A stretch of 64,000 nucleotides of DNA, taken from positions 28,998,903 through 29,062,902 of the forward strand of contig NC_092878.1 of the NCBI RefSeq assembly GCF_028372415.1, written 5' to 3'. Positions 33,382-44,929 of the stretch are shown piece by piece. This DNA comes from Notamacropus eugenii (lineage: Eukaryota > Chordata > Mammalia > Diprotodontia > Macropodidae). The notes under the pieces are model-generated. The model made no database searches. It was not told where the DNA came from and saw only the letters and a list, made by a program, of their open reading frames with translations. Numbering within the stretch: the stretch's first letter is position 1; the number at the start of each line of letters is the position of its first letter. Both the position numbers and the translations under genes were made by a program.

Positions 33382-33626
33382 GCCAGGTAAATAGGTGATG
33401 CAGTGGATAGAGAGCTGGGCCTGGAGTCAGGAAGACTCATCTTCCTGAGTTCAAATCTGGCCTCAGATAGCTGTGTGATGCTGGGTAATTCATTTAACCC
33501 TATTTGTCTCAGTTTCCTCATCTGTAAAATGAACTGGAGAAGGAAATGGCAAGCCATTCCATTATTTCTGCCAAGAAAACCCTAAATGGGGTCATAAAGA
33601 ATTGGGCATGACTAGAAAAAAAAAAA
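33382..33626 (+). repeat. MAR1 CORE-SINE
   Basis: 'gcagtggatagagagctggg', 'ggaagactcatcttcctgag', 'tgtctcagtttcctcatctg', 'gggcatgactag' then an A run. Confidence 0.87.
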
Positions 33627-33692
33627 CCCTGCCAAACATATCCAAAATAACTGACTAAACTATGTTCCTCACATTGTGCTAAGACTTTATGT

Positions 33693-36531
33693 GGGGGGAG
33701 GAGTGGAGTCAAGATGGCAGAGTTGAAGCAGGGACCTGCTTGAACTTGCCCCCCCAAGCTCCTCAAAATACTTGTAAAAAGTGACTCTAAACAAATTCTA
33801 GAACAGCAGAATCCACAAAATGACAGAGTGAAACAGATTTCTATCGCAAGACAATCTGGAAGACTAACAGAAAGGGTCTGTTGCACTGGGCTCAGAGTGA
33901 AGTGTGTCCCATGCTGTGCCTGCACAGATGGGACTGGAGCAGGCTTCATGGCACTGAATTGCTGGTAGCTGCTGTGGTTTCCAGACTTCTCAACCCACAA
34001 AGGCCAAAGACAGCTTCAAAGGTCAGTGAGAAACCTCTACAGATAGTGGGGGAATAGAGTGGTTGATCTGGGTCACAGTCCTGAGTGGTGGTTCTGGGGT
34101 GAGGAGGAGTGCTGGTGTGGTGGAGCTGGTGGTGGCTATGGAGAGGGAATCCTACTTGGGGTTCCACCACAGAAAAGAGTGCTTGTGGTTGCTCATAGAC
34201 CAGAAGGCAGGGCAGGAGAGGAGTAAACACTTCTCCCTTGATTATACCACTTTGGAGGAATGAAGAACTTACAGGTCCCTAGAGATATCTCTGAAAACAG
34301 CTGCACAAAACCTCTGAAATCTGGTGTAGTACACTCTTTACCTAACAAAGAGCTCAAAAGTCAAGGAAGTGGCTGGGAAAATGTCCAGAAAGAGGGAAAA
34401 AATAAGACTAGACAAGGTTACTTTCTTGGTGACAAGGTATTTTCTTCCATCCTTTTGAATGAGGAAGATCAAAGCATATAACTGGAGCAAGACAGCAAGG
34501 TCAAGGCTTCTACATCCAGAGCCTCCAAAAAAAAATATGAAATGGTCTCAGGATTTTGAAAATCAAGTAAGAGAAGTAGAGGAAAAATTGGGAACAGAAA
34601 TGAGAGGGATGCAAGAAAATCATGAAAAATGAGTCAACAGCTTGCTAAAGGAGACTCCCCCAAAATGCTGAAGAAAATAACACCTTTAAAAATAGACTAA
34701 CCTAAGTGGAAAAGGAAGTCCAAAAAACTAGTGAGTAGAAGAATGCCTTAAAAAACAGAATTGCCCAAATGGAAAAGGAGGTCCAAAAGCCCATTGAAGA
34801 AAATAATACTTTAAAAATTAGAATGGAGCAAATGGAAGCAATGACTTTTTGAGAAATCAAGAAATTATAAAACAAAACCAAAAGCATGAAAAAACAGAAG
34901 ACAATGTGAAATATCTTAATGGAAAAACAACTGACCTGGATAGTAGATCTAGGAGAGACAATTTAAAAATTATGGGACTACCTGAAAACCATGACCAAAA
35001 GAAGAGACTAGATATCATCTTTCATGAAATTATCAAGGAAAGCTGCCCTGATATTCTAAAAACAGAGGGCAAAATAGGAATGGAAAGAATTCACCAATCA
35101 CCTCCTGAAATTCACTGATCACTTTTCCCACAGAGAAAACTCCTAGGAATATTGTAGCCAAATTCCAGAGTTCCTAGATCAAGGAGAAAATATTACAAGC
35201 AACCAGAAAGAAACAATTCAAGTATTGTGGAAATACAGTCAGGAATATACAGAATCTAGCAGTTTCTACACTATGGGATCGAAGGACTTGGAATTTGATA
35301 TTCTAGAGTTAAAAGGAGCTAGGATTAAAACCAAGAATCACCTCCCCAGCAAAACTGAGTGTAATAATACTTCAGGGAAAAAAATGGAATTTCAATGAAA
35401 TAGAGGACTTCCAAGCATTCTTGTTGAAAAGACCACAGCTGAATAGAAAATTTGACTTTCAAATACAAGAATCAAGTGAAACATGTAAAGGTAAAACAGA
35501 AAGAGAAACCATAAGGGACTCATTAAAGTTGAACTGTTTACATTCCTACATGGAAAGATGATATTTGTAACTCATGAGACCTTTCTCAGTATTAGGGTAG
35601 TCAGAGGGAATACATACATACATACATACACACATACATACATACATATATATGTATGTATATATATATGCATATTTAATATGTATGTACATATGTATAG
35701 ACAGAGGGCACAGGGTGAGCTGAATATGAAGGAAGAATACCTGAAAAATAAAATTAACTATTGAGAGGAATGTACTGGGAGAGAGAGAAAGGGAGAGGTA
35801 TAATGTAGCAAATCATCTCAAATAAAAGAGGCAAGAAAGAACTTTTACAATAAAGGGGAAGAGGGGGGAGATCATCAAAGGGAATAAGTGAGCCTTATTC
35901 TCCTCAGATTTGACTTAAGGAAGGAATAACACACACTCAATTGGTTATGGAAATATTTAATTAAATATTTAAATATTATTGCTGGAAGGCAGGGAGGAAG
36001 GGGATAGGAGAGGGAGGACAATAGAAGGGCCAGCAGATTGAGTGAAAGGGTAATCAGAAGCAAACACTATTGTGGGGGGACAGGTCAAGGAAGAGAATAG
36101 AATGAATGAAGAGCAGGATAGGATAGAGGGAAATGTGATTAATCTTTCACAACATGACTGTTATGGAAGTGTTTTGCATGGCTACATATGTATCACCTAC
36201 ATTGAATTGCTTGCTTTCTCAATGAGGGTGTGTGGGGAGGGAGGAAGGGAGAGAATGTGGAACTCAAAGTTTGAAAAATGAATGTTAAAAATTGTTCTTG
36301 TATGCAACTGGGAAACAAGATGCACAGGCACTGGGGTAGAAAAATCTATCTTGCCCTACAGGAAAATAGAGGGGGAAGGGGTAGGAGAATGGGGATGATA
36401 GAAGGGAGGACAGATTGGGGGAGAGAATGGATGGGGTGCATGCTGTCCTGGGGTTTGAGAGATGGGGAGAAAATTCCAAATCTTGTACCAGTGAATGTTG
36501 TAAACTGAAAATAAATTATATATTAAAAAAT
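33693..36531 (+). mobile_element. HAL1 (half-L1), full-length but decayed
   Basis: A complete insertion: target-site duplication 'agactttatgt' at 33682-33692 and 36532-36542, 5' end of the marsupial L1 type ('gtggagtcaagatggcagag'), ORF1 remains at about 34545-35480, and an A-rich end ('aataaattatatattaaaaa'). ORF1 shows TTDLDSRSRRDNLKIMGLPE in frame at 34930-34989, but stops and frameshifts break it. Nothing like ORF2 (endonuclease, RT) lies between ORF1 and the tail, about 1 kb, so the ORF1-only structure is original to the insertion. A (CATA)n/(TA)n tract sits at 35610-35690. Confidence 0.82.
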
Positions 36532-36544
36532 AGACTTTATGTAA

Positions 36545-37110
36545 GAGGGATGGGAAGGCAACAGTTTTTCTAAAAAAGATCTCAGTTTTACTGATTGGCA
36601 AACAACATAAACTAAATCATGTGATGGGGAAGCAAGAATATTAATATAATTTTAGGTAGCATTTATAGAGGCATGATGCATAGGACAATATGTGTGTGTG
36701 TGATCTGTTGTACATATTGTTATAATAATAATTTTAAATATTATACTATTCTATGAACCTGTCTATCTTTAAGTGAAATTGTTAAATCTTTCTTGAGGAT
36801 TTTTAGGTATGATTAAGAATTATAGATATTATATGAACTTTTGAAAATGGTATGGATGTCTCTGGACCCTGAAGATCTTGGGGTTATGTTCATATGTGAC
36901 TCGCACATCCTGGAATTTCCCTCAGCATCTGGGGGCATCGTAGCCCAGTTTAGCTGTGGCCCTCCTAGAATATCCTTCTACAGCGTCCACTCCACTTTCT
37001 CCTGTTGCTGAGTTCTTCTAGAAGCCTCTATTTTGTGGAGTGGCTAAGGAGGACCTGGCTTCATTCTCCTCTGGACCCAGTTCCAGACTTCCTCTGGACT
37101 TCAAAGCAAT
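36545..37110. other. Unassigned intron 3 DNA
   Basis: No gene or recognised repeat. 36890-37110 is a more complex, non-repetitive stretch. Confidence 0.4.
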
Positions 37111-37119
37111 GCACCAGTG

Positions 37120-37830
37120 CTTCACCCCACATCCCTACCCCCTTCCTCTTTTCAGTTCCCTTTTGTGTGTAGTTTTTCCTCCTTAGAAAGTAAGCTTGTT
37201 GAGGGCAGGGAGTTTTCTTTTTGTTTGTACTTGCAACTCTTTGCTAGAACCAGAGGTTCCCAAAGTGGACAGTATCACTCCTTGGGGAATGCTGGACTGA
37301 TGGTGGCGGGGGAGCGGTAGTAGCATTGTTTGCAATTAGGGGGCACTGAATAAAAATAAGAGGGTGGTGGAAAGCATAAAGAAAGAAGAGAAGAAAATTT
37401 TGAAAAATCATACATTTCATCTGTGACTTAACAGAGTTAAAGTCTTAGTGATTACATCATTTTCTAAATAAACACACAAAAGGCACAGGTCTTAACAAGC
37501 AAGCGTTGGCAGGCCAGGGTCTCATATTGTCCAGAAGTCCAGCATGCATTGGTTGGAATATGTGCATGTAATGACTTATTTCAATGCAGGAAAAAACCTA
37601 CAAATTTACAATAAATTATTAAGTTTAAGATGCATCATTTAAAAATATATTTAATATATTTTTTTGAATTGATGCAAATTTTAAAAAATGTTGAAGGGTT
37701 AAAGAAAGTAGATTTCCAGGGGTTCCTGATAAATTTTTTTAAAGGGGGCACTAAGCCAAATAAGTTTGGGAAACTCTGGTTAGCATAGTGCTTGGTGTAT
37801 AGTAATAAGCCCCTCCCTTCTTGACATCCT
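37120..37830 (+). mobile_element. L2 3' end split by a hAT element
   Basis: 37130-37250 ('gaaagtaagcttgttgaggg') is an L2 3' part; it resumes at 37779 ('agcatagtgcttggtgtata'). The hAT element lies exactly between. Confidence 0.75.
37251..37778. mobile_element. Non-autonomous hAT element with 8-bp target-site duplication
   Basis: Left end 'cagaggttcccaaagtgg', right end 'aagtttgggaaactctg', near-perfect inverted ends about 17 bp long. Flanks 'gctagaac' (37243-37250) and 'gttagcat' (37779-37786) both derive from the L2 word 'gctagca', i.e. a diverged 8-bp duplication. Interior is A+T-rich with no open frame. Confidence 0.8.
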
Positions 37831-37854
37831 TGCTTCCTCCCTTCTTCTAGCGCT

Positions 37855-38005
37855 AGTACGAACCTTAGAGGTCATCTACACCAAATCCTTCACTTTGTAG
37901 ATGAGGAGACCAAGTCCCAGACATGTTAAGTCACTATCCAAGGCTCATCCTCATACAGTGAGCGTCAGAGTTAGGATTCAGATTCAGTTCTCAGGGCTTT
38001 TTCCC
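37855..38005 (-). repeat. MIR-type SINE
   Basis: 'gtagatgaggagaccaagtc', 'gttaggattcagattcagtt'. Confidence 0.6.
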
Positions 38006-38029
38006 CTCCCTCTCTTTGTTGTGATCCTC

Positions 38030-39960
38030 TTGTCTTTCCTCCACTGTTTTGCCTTGTAGGTGGTAAAATAGATTAGCAGTCTCTAGACCAATTTAGAGGT
38101 TAAAGTCTGTCTGTTCCCTTTCTTTTATAACAAGCTTTCTGCTTATAGCCATCCTTTGTCTGCAGAGGTGTGATGTACTTGGGAGGCTGCTCGTGCATAG
38201 TTATCCCTTCTACATCCAGATTTTCCCCATTGTGGTTTTGATATATCACTGGTTGGCATAAGAAATTAAATGAGAATTTTTGGGGAGTTTTGTGGAAGTT
38301 GCAGACACAGAAAAAGTTTAGAAACTTGGAAATGCATAAAATATGCATACATATATATAGTATTATATATTATCAACGTATTTTACCTTAATACCATAAT
38401 AATTCAGACTTTTTCTCTGTATGAAGAGAGGGCCAAAAAATTTTAGACAAATTTTCTAGATTGTGGGGATACTGTCACTAAATTCCACCCCTGATCCCAT
38501 AGTGTGGAAGGGATAACTGTATAAGGGTGAATGTACTTTTTTCCTCACCAAAGGTCTCTTTTCTGACCTTTTGGGAAGTCCAGGAACGTTCAAGCTTGTG
38601 TAGTGGTCCCACATGTGAATAAGGTGTGAGGTTATTTGAGTTTGTTGGTGGCTGCCATCTTGGTGGGGGGAGTGAAGCTGGGGAGAGGTTGCCTCTGGGG
38701 TGATGGAACTGTAGTTCAGCCCTATGAGGCTACCTTTAAGTTCATTTGGGAATGAGAAGGAAGAGCACACTGATTAACATAGCCAAGACCACTTTAAAGT
38801 TCCCTGGCTTTAACAGAAACAAGGAAGACAGATAGAAGGCCTCTAGACCCACAGAGAAAGGATGCTGCTCTGAGGGTTGCCTCATGTATAAGTGGAATTA
38901 CTGTGTACATGCCAACTGGGAAACTCAGGGGAAAAGACTGGAGGAAAAAAATAGAGAATCTAATAGTGGCTTCTGAGGCCATGGGGAGGGGAAATTTATA
39001 AACAGGATTGTCCCTAATTTGATATTTAATGGAAAGATCAAATAGGATCTAGGCAGGAAATCTGTTCTGAGAGATAAAACCAAGGTCTCTTGAGGTTTAT
39101 TTCAGCTGATTCAATTAACAGTCAGAAACTTCCCTTCATTCAACTAGAGAATCCGTATTACTTTTAATGAGTAAAGGGAGTTAAGGCAAGAACCTAGGAA
39201 GGAAAGGAACCCCCATCAACCCCCTGGGAGTGGGGGGTGTATGTCAGGGATTGCCTGATTGTAATAGAGCTGTAACCTCTTTGTCCGATGTCAAGTAGAC
39301 TCCACCCCTGCTCTTATTCTGTGGGAATACGGTCTGGATTTTGTCCCTAAAGTCCTGATGCTTTAAGAGGGGCAGAATTTGAATGTGCTTTTCCCCTAAG
39401 GAAAATCTCCCAGTTGTCCTTTGTGTTGGAAACATTGCCTCTCCATGCTGAAGGTGGAATGGAAGCTGGGATCCCAGAATGTAGATCTTGGTAGTACTTT
39501 CCCTCAAATCCCACTGGATTAGAACTGGGGACTGCAGAAGAATTAGGGGTAAAGTAGGGCTGAATCATAATAAATTACAATTATAAATATATAATTATAA
39601 ATCACAATAAATTAGATGGGGTCACAAGGCAGCTCCTTTTCAGTGGAGAAAAGCATTTTCATGACATAGGTGATGTTTCTGACTTGAATGATTGCTGGGG
39701 CTCTTATCCTGAAGCCAGAAGGAGAAGATGGATGTCTTAGATTTCATCCCATATCCTCTGATGTACAGGTAGCCCCAGCATCACACAGTTAACTTTACAA
39801 CTCCCTAAGAACAGTAGGAAATTTCAAGCTCTTTAGTTTTAGGGTGTCTGTGTAACTACCTACTTAATTAAAGATCTGGACCAGTTCATTTCAGACTTTG
39901 GGACTATGTTTACCTATATGACTCCTTTAATTGAAGAGAAAGGGAAAACTGTGCAATAGG
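38030..39960. other. Long repeat-poor stretch of intron 3
   Basis: No convincing coding sequence. Several open frames of 60-104 codons on the minus strand show no family resemblance. A+T-rich patch at 39565-39615. Could include old LTR-type DNA (39240-39570), not demonstrated. Confidence 0.4.
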
Positions 39961-39984
39961 CATTACTTGGGTCCCTGAGACAAA

Positions 39985-40055
39985 GCATATACATACATAC
40001 ATATATATACACACACACACACATACACACACACATATATGTATATATATACTGG
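39985..40055. repeat. (TACA)n/(CA)n/(TA)n microsatellite
   Basis: Mixed simple repeat: 'acatacatacatacatatat', then (AC)n, then 'atatatgtatatatatac'. Confidence 0.9.
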
Positions 40056-40608
40056 GCTTGACTGGAAAAATCTCTCTTTTGTATCTGGTTGTACTTCCCT
40101 CTTAGCCCAGCACTTGGTACTTGGAAAACCAACCTCCCTCCCTTCCTCCCAGTCAGGGGCATCTGTTGGAGAGGGAGCCTTCTGCTCAAGTTCATTGTGT
40201 TAGGGTGATTATATGTTTGTAAAACTTTCCATGAGAAGGACTAGCCCCAGTTCTACGCCCATAGGACTGTTAAGCAGCAGCTCAAAACAAGGGCAGACTG
40301 AGTCAACACAGACCGTATCCCGGAACAAAAACCTGCCTGGCCCTTTGTGTAAGCTGGTCAGTACTATTCTCTAGGGGCTTTTTTTATTGAAAAGACAGTC
40401 AGTCTTTTGGCAAAAACACAGCACCTACATAATTTGTAGCTGTTCTAGATAAAAATCTGTGGGAGGGAGTTTTCCTCCTCCACACCACCTCATCCAAAGC
40501 TGAAATGATATTGACAAAGTGTTTATGCTGGTTGCTGTTTTAACTTTGTATTAGCTTATACAGTACCTTGAACATTCACTGAATGTGCCACATCCTAAAC
40601 TCAGAGAA

Positions 40609-40609
<1 letters not shown>

Positions 40610-40679
<70 letters not shown>

Positions 40680-40692
40680 TGCGCATGTGCAT
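40610..40692. repeat. (GT)n then (GC)n alternating purine-pyrimidine tract
   Basis: About 28 GT units (40611-40667) run directly into 'gcgcgcgcacgtgcgcatgt', an unbroken alternating purine-pyrimidine tract of about 80 bp. Confidence 0.95.
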
Positions 40693-40799
40693 GCCTGCCT
40701 TGGTCTCTCCCTTCCCTTCCTCCTTTAGAGACCATCACTGGAATATTCTCTCTAGCGTTGAACTCTGCAAACCACAGAAGGACATCAACCCACTAGGAG

Positions 40800-41010
40800 G
40801 AAAATACCCCAGTGAGGTCAGTGACAGAATTATAGATCCCATAAATACCAAAATATTCATAGCAGCAGACTTTGTGGTAGCAAAGACCTAGAAACAGAGT
40901 AGATGCACTTGCCTGGAGGATGGCTGGACAAATCATGGAATGGGAATATAAGGGAGTATTGTGACCCCATGAATAGGACATATTAGATGCAATTTAGAGA
41001 AGACCTATAG
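40800..41010 (+). mobile_element. Possible old LINE ORF2 C-terminus
   Basis: Reading KIFIAADFVVAKT (about 40849-40887) resembles the L1 ORF2 segment FIA..FVVAKNWK seen in the minus-strand L1 copies (e.g. IFIAALFVVAKNWKSRG at 2183-2659), but here on the plus strand and more diverged. Confidence 0.45.
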
Positions 41011-41014
41011 GAAC

Positions 41015-41790
41015 CAGTGAGGAAAACGAGAAGTAGAAATTCTTTCTTTCTTTCCTCCAGTCTCCGATGAAGAGGTGATGCTTCCAACCAAGACCCTCTA
41101 CGTTGTACCCTTGATCCCATTTCCTCATGCCTTCTCCAACAGATTGTCCCTACACTTTTTGATTTTCTTAGTCTCTCCAACTCTTCAGTGGAGGACAGTT
41201 ATGGAAGAAACAGGATGAAATTGTCTCGGGCAGCATGCAGCATAATTATGAGTAGGAATTACCCATAGTTATGTAGTATTTGATTCTCAAGCTTTCTTTG
41301 CAATAATCCGGTGAAGCAGCTCATGCAAATGTTTTTAATCCTGTTTTTTTTTTTTTTTATGGGTAAGGTAACTGAGGCTACTAAGGGAGTGCTTTGTAAA
41401 TACTATTGATTCCTTCCCTGCTGCCTAGCTATCCAGAGAATTATGGCCCCTGCCTACAGCAGTTGGCATGAGGGCTCTCTCTGTGAGTTGGAGGAGTTCT
41501 GAGAGTAGAGGGAGCTGATCATTTCAGTTCTTACATCTAATAGCATATGCCTCTCTAAATGAACCACTATAGGTGACCCAGTGTCTTCATTATCAAGAGG
41601 AAAAGGAGAAAGGCAATATTCAAAATCACGCGTGCAGAAAAGATTTATTAGAAGATTGGGAGAGGCTTGTTGGAGTCCTCCAGATCTGTGTTCCTATGGT
41701 ATGGTTGCTTCCTCAAAAGTTGCTTCTCAGACTTTTCCTATTTATATATAATTAATGACATCCCGTGGCCGGTCTTAGTGTCTTTTGTCT
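41015..41790. other. Unassigned intron 3 DNA
   Basis: No gene. A T run at 41345-41359. Nothing else that I can name. Confidence 0.4.
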
Positions 41791-41794
41791 TGTG

Positions 41795-41940
41795 CTGGAC
41801 TTTGATGACTTTGGAGGAGAGAGAGAACCTGAGGACTTTGTGTAGCTCTGCCTCACTTAAATCCGGCTCATGTGCAAGTCAAGACATCACCCTCTTCATG
41901 TCATGGGTCCTCTTCAAGAGTGAAGGACAGATGGCAACAA
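41795..41940 (+). repeat. tRNA-type SINE 3' tail
   Basis: 'gactttggaggagagagaga', 'gtgcaagtcaagacatcacc', 'gtgaaggacagatggcaaca' match the 3' half of the 27128-27455 copy, forward. Confidence 0.7.
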
Positions 41941-41949
41941 CAGTTAGGA

Positions 41950-42215
41950 AGGAAAGAAGAACAAAACATTTCTTAAGCACCTTCTATTTGTAAAGCACTA
42001 TGTTAAGCATTTTACAAATATTATTTCAATATTGCAACCCTAGGAGGTGGGTTCTATTGTTATCCTCATTTTAGCATTGAGGAACCTGAGGCAAACAGAG
42101 CTTAAGTGACTTGCCCAGGGTCACACAGCTAATACGCATCCAAGGCTGAATTTGAACCTTGGTCTTCCTGACCCTAGGTCCAGGCTGTACCCATGTGCCA
42201 CAGCTGCCTCTAGAC
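41950..42215 (-). repeat. CORE-SINE/MIR copy
   Basis: 'aagcaccttctatttgtaaa', 'ttaagtgacttgcccagggt', 'gaatttgaaccttggtcttc'. Confidence 0.7.
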
Positions 42216-42219
42216 AGCT

Positions 42220-43105
42220 GAGGAAAGTCTCATCTCTGACACTTGTTTGAGATGCTTCCTTCTTTTCAGGCATTTTGTTTCCACTTTTGTGTGAGAGCAG
42301 TAATCGGTTCAAGGCCATGAGAACATAGAACTAGAATATTTCCCATTTTAGTCAGCGTTTGCCAAGAACTTTAATGGGACTGATTTGTCTATGATTCTAG
42401 GTGCTGTGGACCATTTGGACCCAGATGGACACTTATCTGTAAAGTTAAAATTAGGAAAACAGGGGAAGACCTTCTGGCTAGTTTCAGGGGAGAATGCAAT
42501 AAGTAATTAAAGTTACATAATTATAGGGGATAGTAGCTAATGTTATAAACATGCATCTTACTTGGTAGTTCTGAAGCCTCTTGCCTGGATACTCCTAGGA
42601 AAATTGTCTCAGGTTGTTCTCAAATGATCACCAGAGTTGCCTTATTGAGGTTCTTATGACTTTTTCCATCAGAATTGTGCATAGAGTTGCTAACACAGAT
42701 TCTGTAGAGGTGGGGGGAATGAACTTCCAATACACAGAGATCCTAGCAAGGGTAGAAAAGTTTGTATTATTAATATAGCTATATATTATTGTGTGTATGC
42801 ATATGTTTTCTGGTAAGCATTATCAATCCCAAAGAAAGAATACTTGCTCTTAGAATAAACGTGTTTTTTAAATTTGGAATTTAATACCAAATAAAATGAG
42901 TAGTTCCATATACATAGGAGAACAGACGAAGGATTGTACATGAAGCTATGAATCTTTATTATGTATAGCTTGCCTTTGCTTTAAAATATATAATAAATTT
43001 AACGTTACAAAATTCTTAAATGCAAGCATTTTATGCATGTAAGTATCACAGAAACCACAAACCAGGCTGTGTGAAATAAACTGCAGAGTTTAAAGGGCTC
43101 TATAA
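42220..43105. other. Unassigned A+T-rich intron 3 DNA
   Basis: No gene or repeat recognised. Confidence 0.4.
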
Positions 43106-43109
43106 TTGA

Positions 43110-43800
43110 GACCATAAAAATCCCTTGCTACCATCCTCTCGATCCCTCCCCCCTTCTACAACCAAACTCCTAGAAAAAGTTGTCTCTATTTCCTTTCCTC
43201 TCATTTTTAAACCTTTTGCTTCTTCAAAGTCACTAATGGTCATTTGACTGCCATATCTCATGGCCTTTTCTCAGTCCTCATTTTTCTCACTCTCCCTGTA
43301 GCATGTGACTTAGTTAACCATTCTCCTCTCTAGGTTTCCTTGACATTTCTTTTTCTGGGTTCTCCTCTTACCTGTCATACCGGTTCTTCTTAGCCCCCTT
43401 TGTTGGTTCATCATTCATATCATACCCTCCCCACCCAACTGGACCTGAGGCTCTATCCTGGACTCTTCTCTCTCTTAACTTTCAACCACATCAGATTTAA
43501 TTATCACCTCCATGTAGATGACTTACAAATCAACATATCCAATATATCAATATATAGTCTCTTTTTTGAACTACAGTCATGCTTCTGTAGCTTTCTCTTG
43601 AACATTTCAAACTTGATGTCCCATAGGCATTTCAGATTAACCAAACAATTCATCTCCCCCCACTTCCCTAGACTTTTTCTGTATGTCCCTCTTTTGCAGG
43701 AAGGTACCACCATCCTTTCAGTCATCTAGTTGTGAAAGCATGGCTTTGTCCTCCACTTCTCACTCTCTGCACGTTATACTTCTCATTCTCCCACATGCTA
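43110..43800 (+). mobile_element. L2 polymerase region, decayed
   Basis: 'ggttctcctcttacctgtca' and 'ttggttcatcattcatatca' are followed by a reading FNYHLHVDDLQINIS (43498-43542), the L2 counterpart of the RT catalytic YADD box (Tyr-Ala changed to Val). Further L2 coding sequence runs to about 43800. Many stops. Confidence 0.75.
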
Positions 43801-43804
43801 TGCA

Positions 43805-44320
43805 ACTGATTAGTTGCCATTTAGTAGCTAGCATTTCTATAGCACTTTTATATTTGCAGAGGACCTTATAAATATTATCTCATTTTTATCCTCATAACAA
43901 CCCTGGGAGATAGGTGCTATTATTCCCACTTTGCAGATGAGAAAACTGAGGCAGAAAGAGGTCAATTGCCTTGCCTAGAATCATACAGCTGTTAAATATC
44001 TGAGGCTGGATTTGAACTCATGTCTTCCTGACTCAAGATTCAGTGCTCTAACCACTGCGCAACCTAGCTGCCACTTTTGTTATCTATTTTCCAATGCCTT
44101 TCCCATTTGCTGCCTTTTTTTCTACTCACATAAGATACATGACACTTAGCTAGAGTTTGGAGGGACCTCAGAGGTCATAAAGTTCAACCCTCTTATTTTA
44201 TAGAAGAAGAAACATAAATCTAGGGAGATAAAGTGATTTGCCCAGGATCACACAGGTGGTTAAGTATCAAAGGTAAGATTTGATCCTAGGTATATCTCTT
44301 TCCTCTGTACCTCTTTCCTC
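43805..44320 (-). repeat. Two CORE-SINE/MIR copies
   Basis: 43825-44075 ('cttataaatattatctcatt', 'ctttgcagatgagaaaactg', 'accactgcgcaacctagctg') and 44150-44300 ('gatttgcccaggatcacaca'). Confidence 0.7.
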
Positions 44321-44324
44321 TGAG

Positions 44325-44440
44325 ACAACTAGATGATACAATGGATAGGATGTTGGGTCTGGAGTCAGGAAGCCCTGAATTCCAATTTGGCCCCAGACAT
44401 TTATTAGCTACGGAACTTTGGGCAAGTCACTTAATCTGGG
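44325..44440 (+). repeat. SINE fragment
   Basis: 'actagatgatacaatggata', 'ggagtcaggaagccctgaat', 'actttgggcaagtcacttaa'. Confidence 0.7.
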
Positions 44441-44929
44441 GCGCAGGGGAAGCCAAGGACTGAAAGGCTTAATTGACTGGTCTCATAGCTACTGTACGTT
44501 AGAGGAATGGCTTAAATCCAAGTCTTTTTAACTGTAAGTAGTCAGGATGATGTCATTATGCCCTACTACCTTTCATAGTACTTAGTGGAGATGGAAAAAG
44601 TCATACTATCACTAAAGGGCAATGGTGGGAATGGGGAGAGGACAGAGATTTGCCTTCCTTGCCTTGCCTTGCCTCATTATACGCATCTGCCTCAATTACT
44701 GGACGATCAGTCACTTGTGGCTCTGTTTGTCTTCCCAAGGTGACAGGGTCACCTGAGCCTGGCTGGATTTATTTAGGTACTTCCGTCTCTGAGACATTTC
44801 CTTATGGGATCCTCTTAATTCCCCGCCCCACTTCTGGATGAGGATACTTGAATGGTTATTGAAAGAGAAGAGCCTCAAAACTTACTTCTGGGGGACTTTG
44901 TGGCCTTTTTCCATTCATCGTGATCAGTC

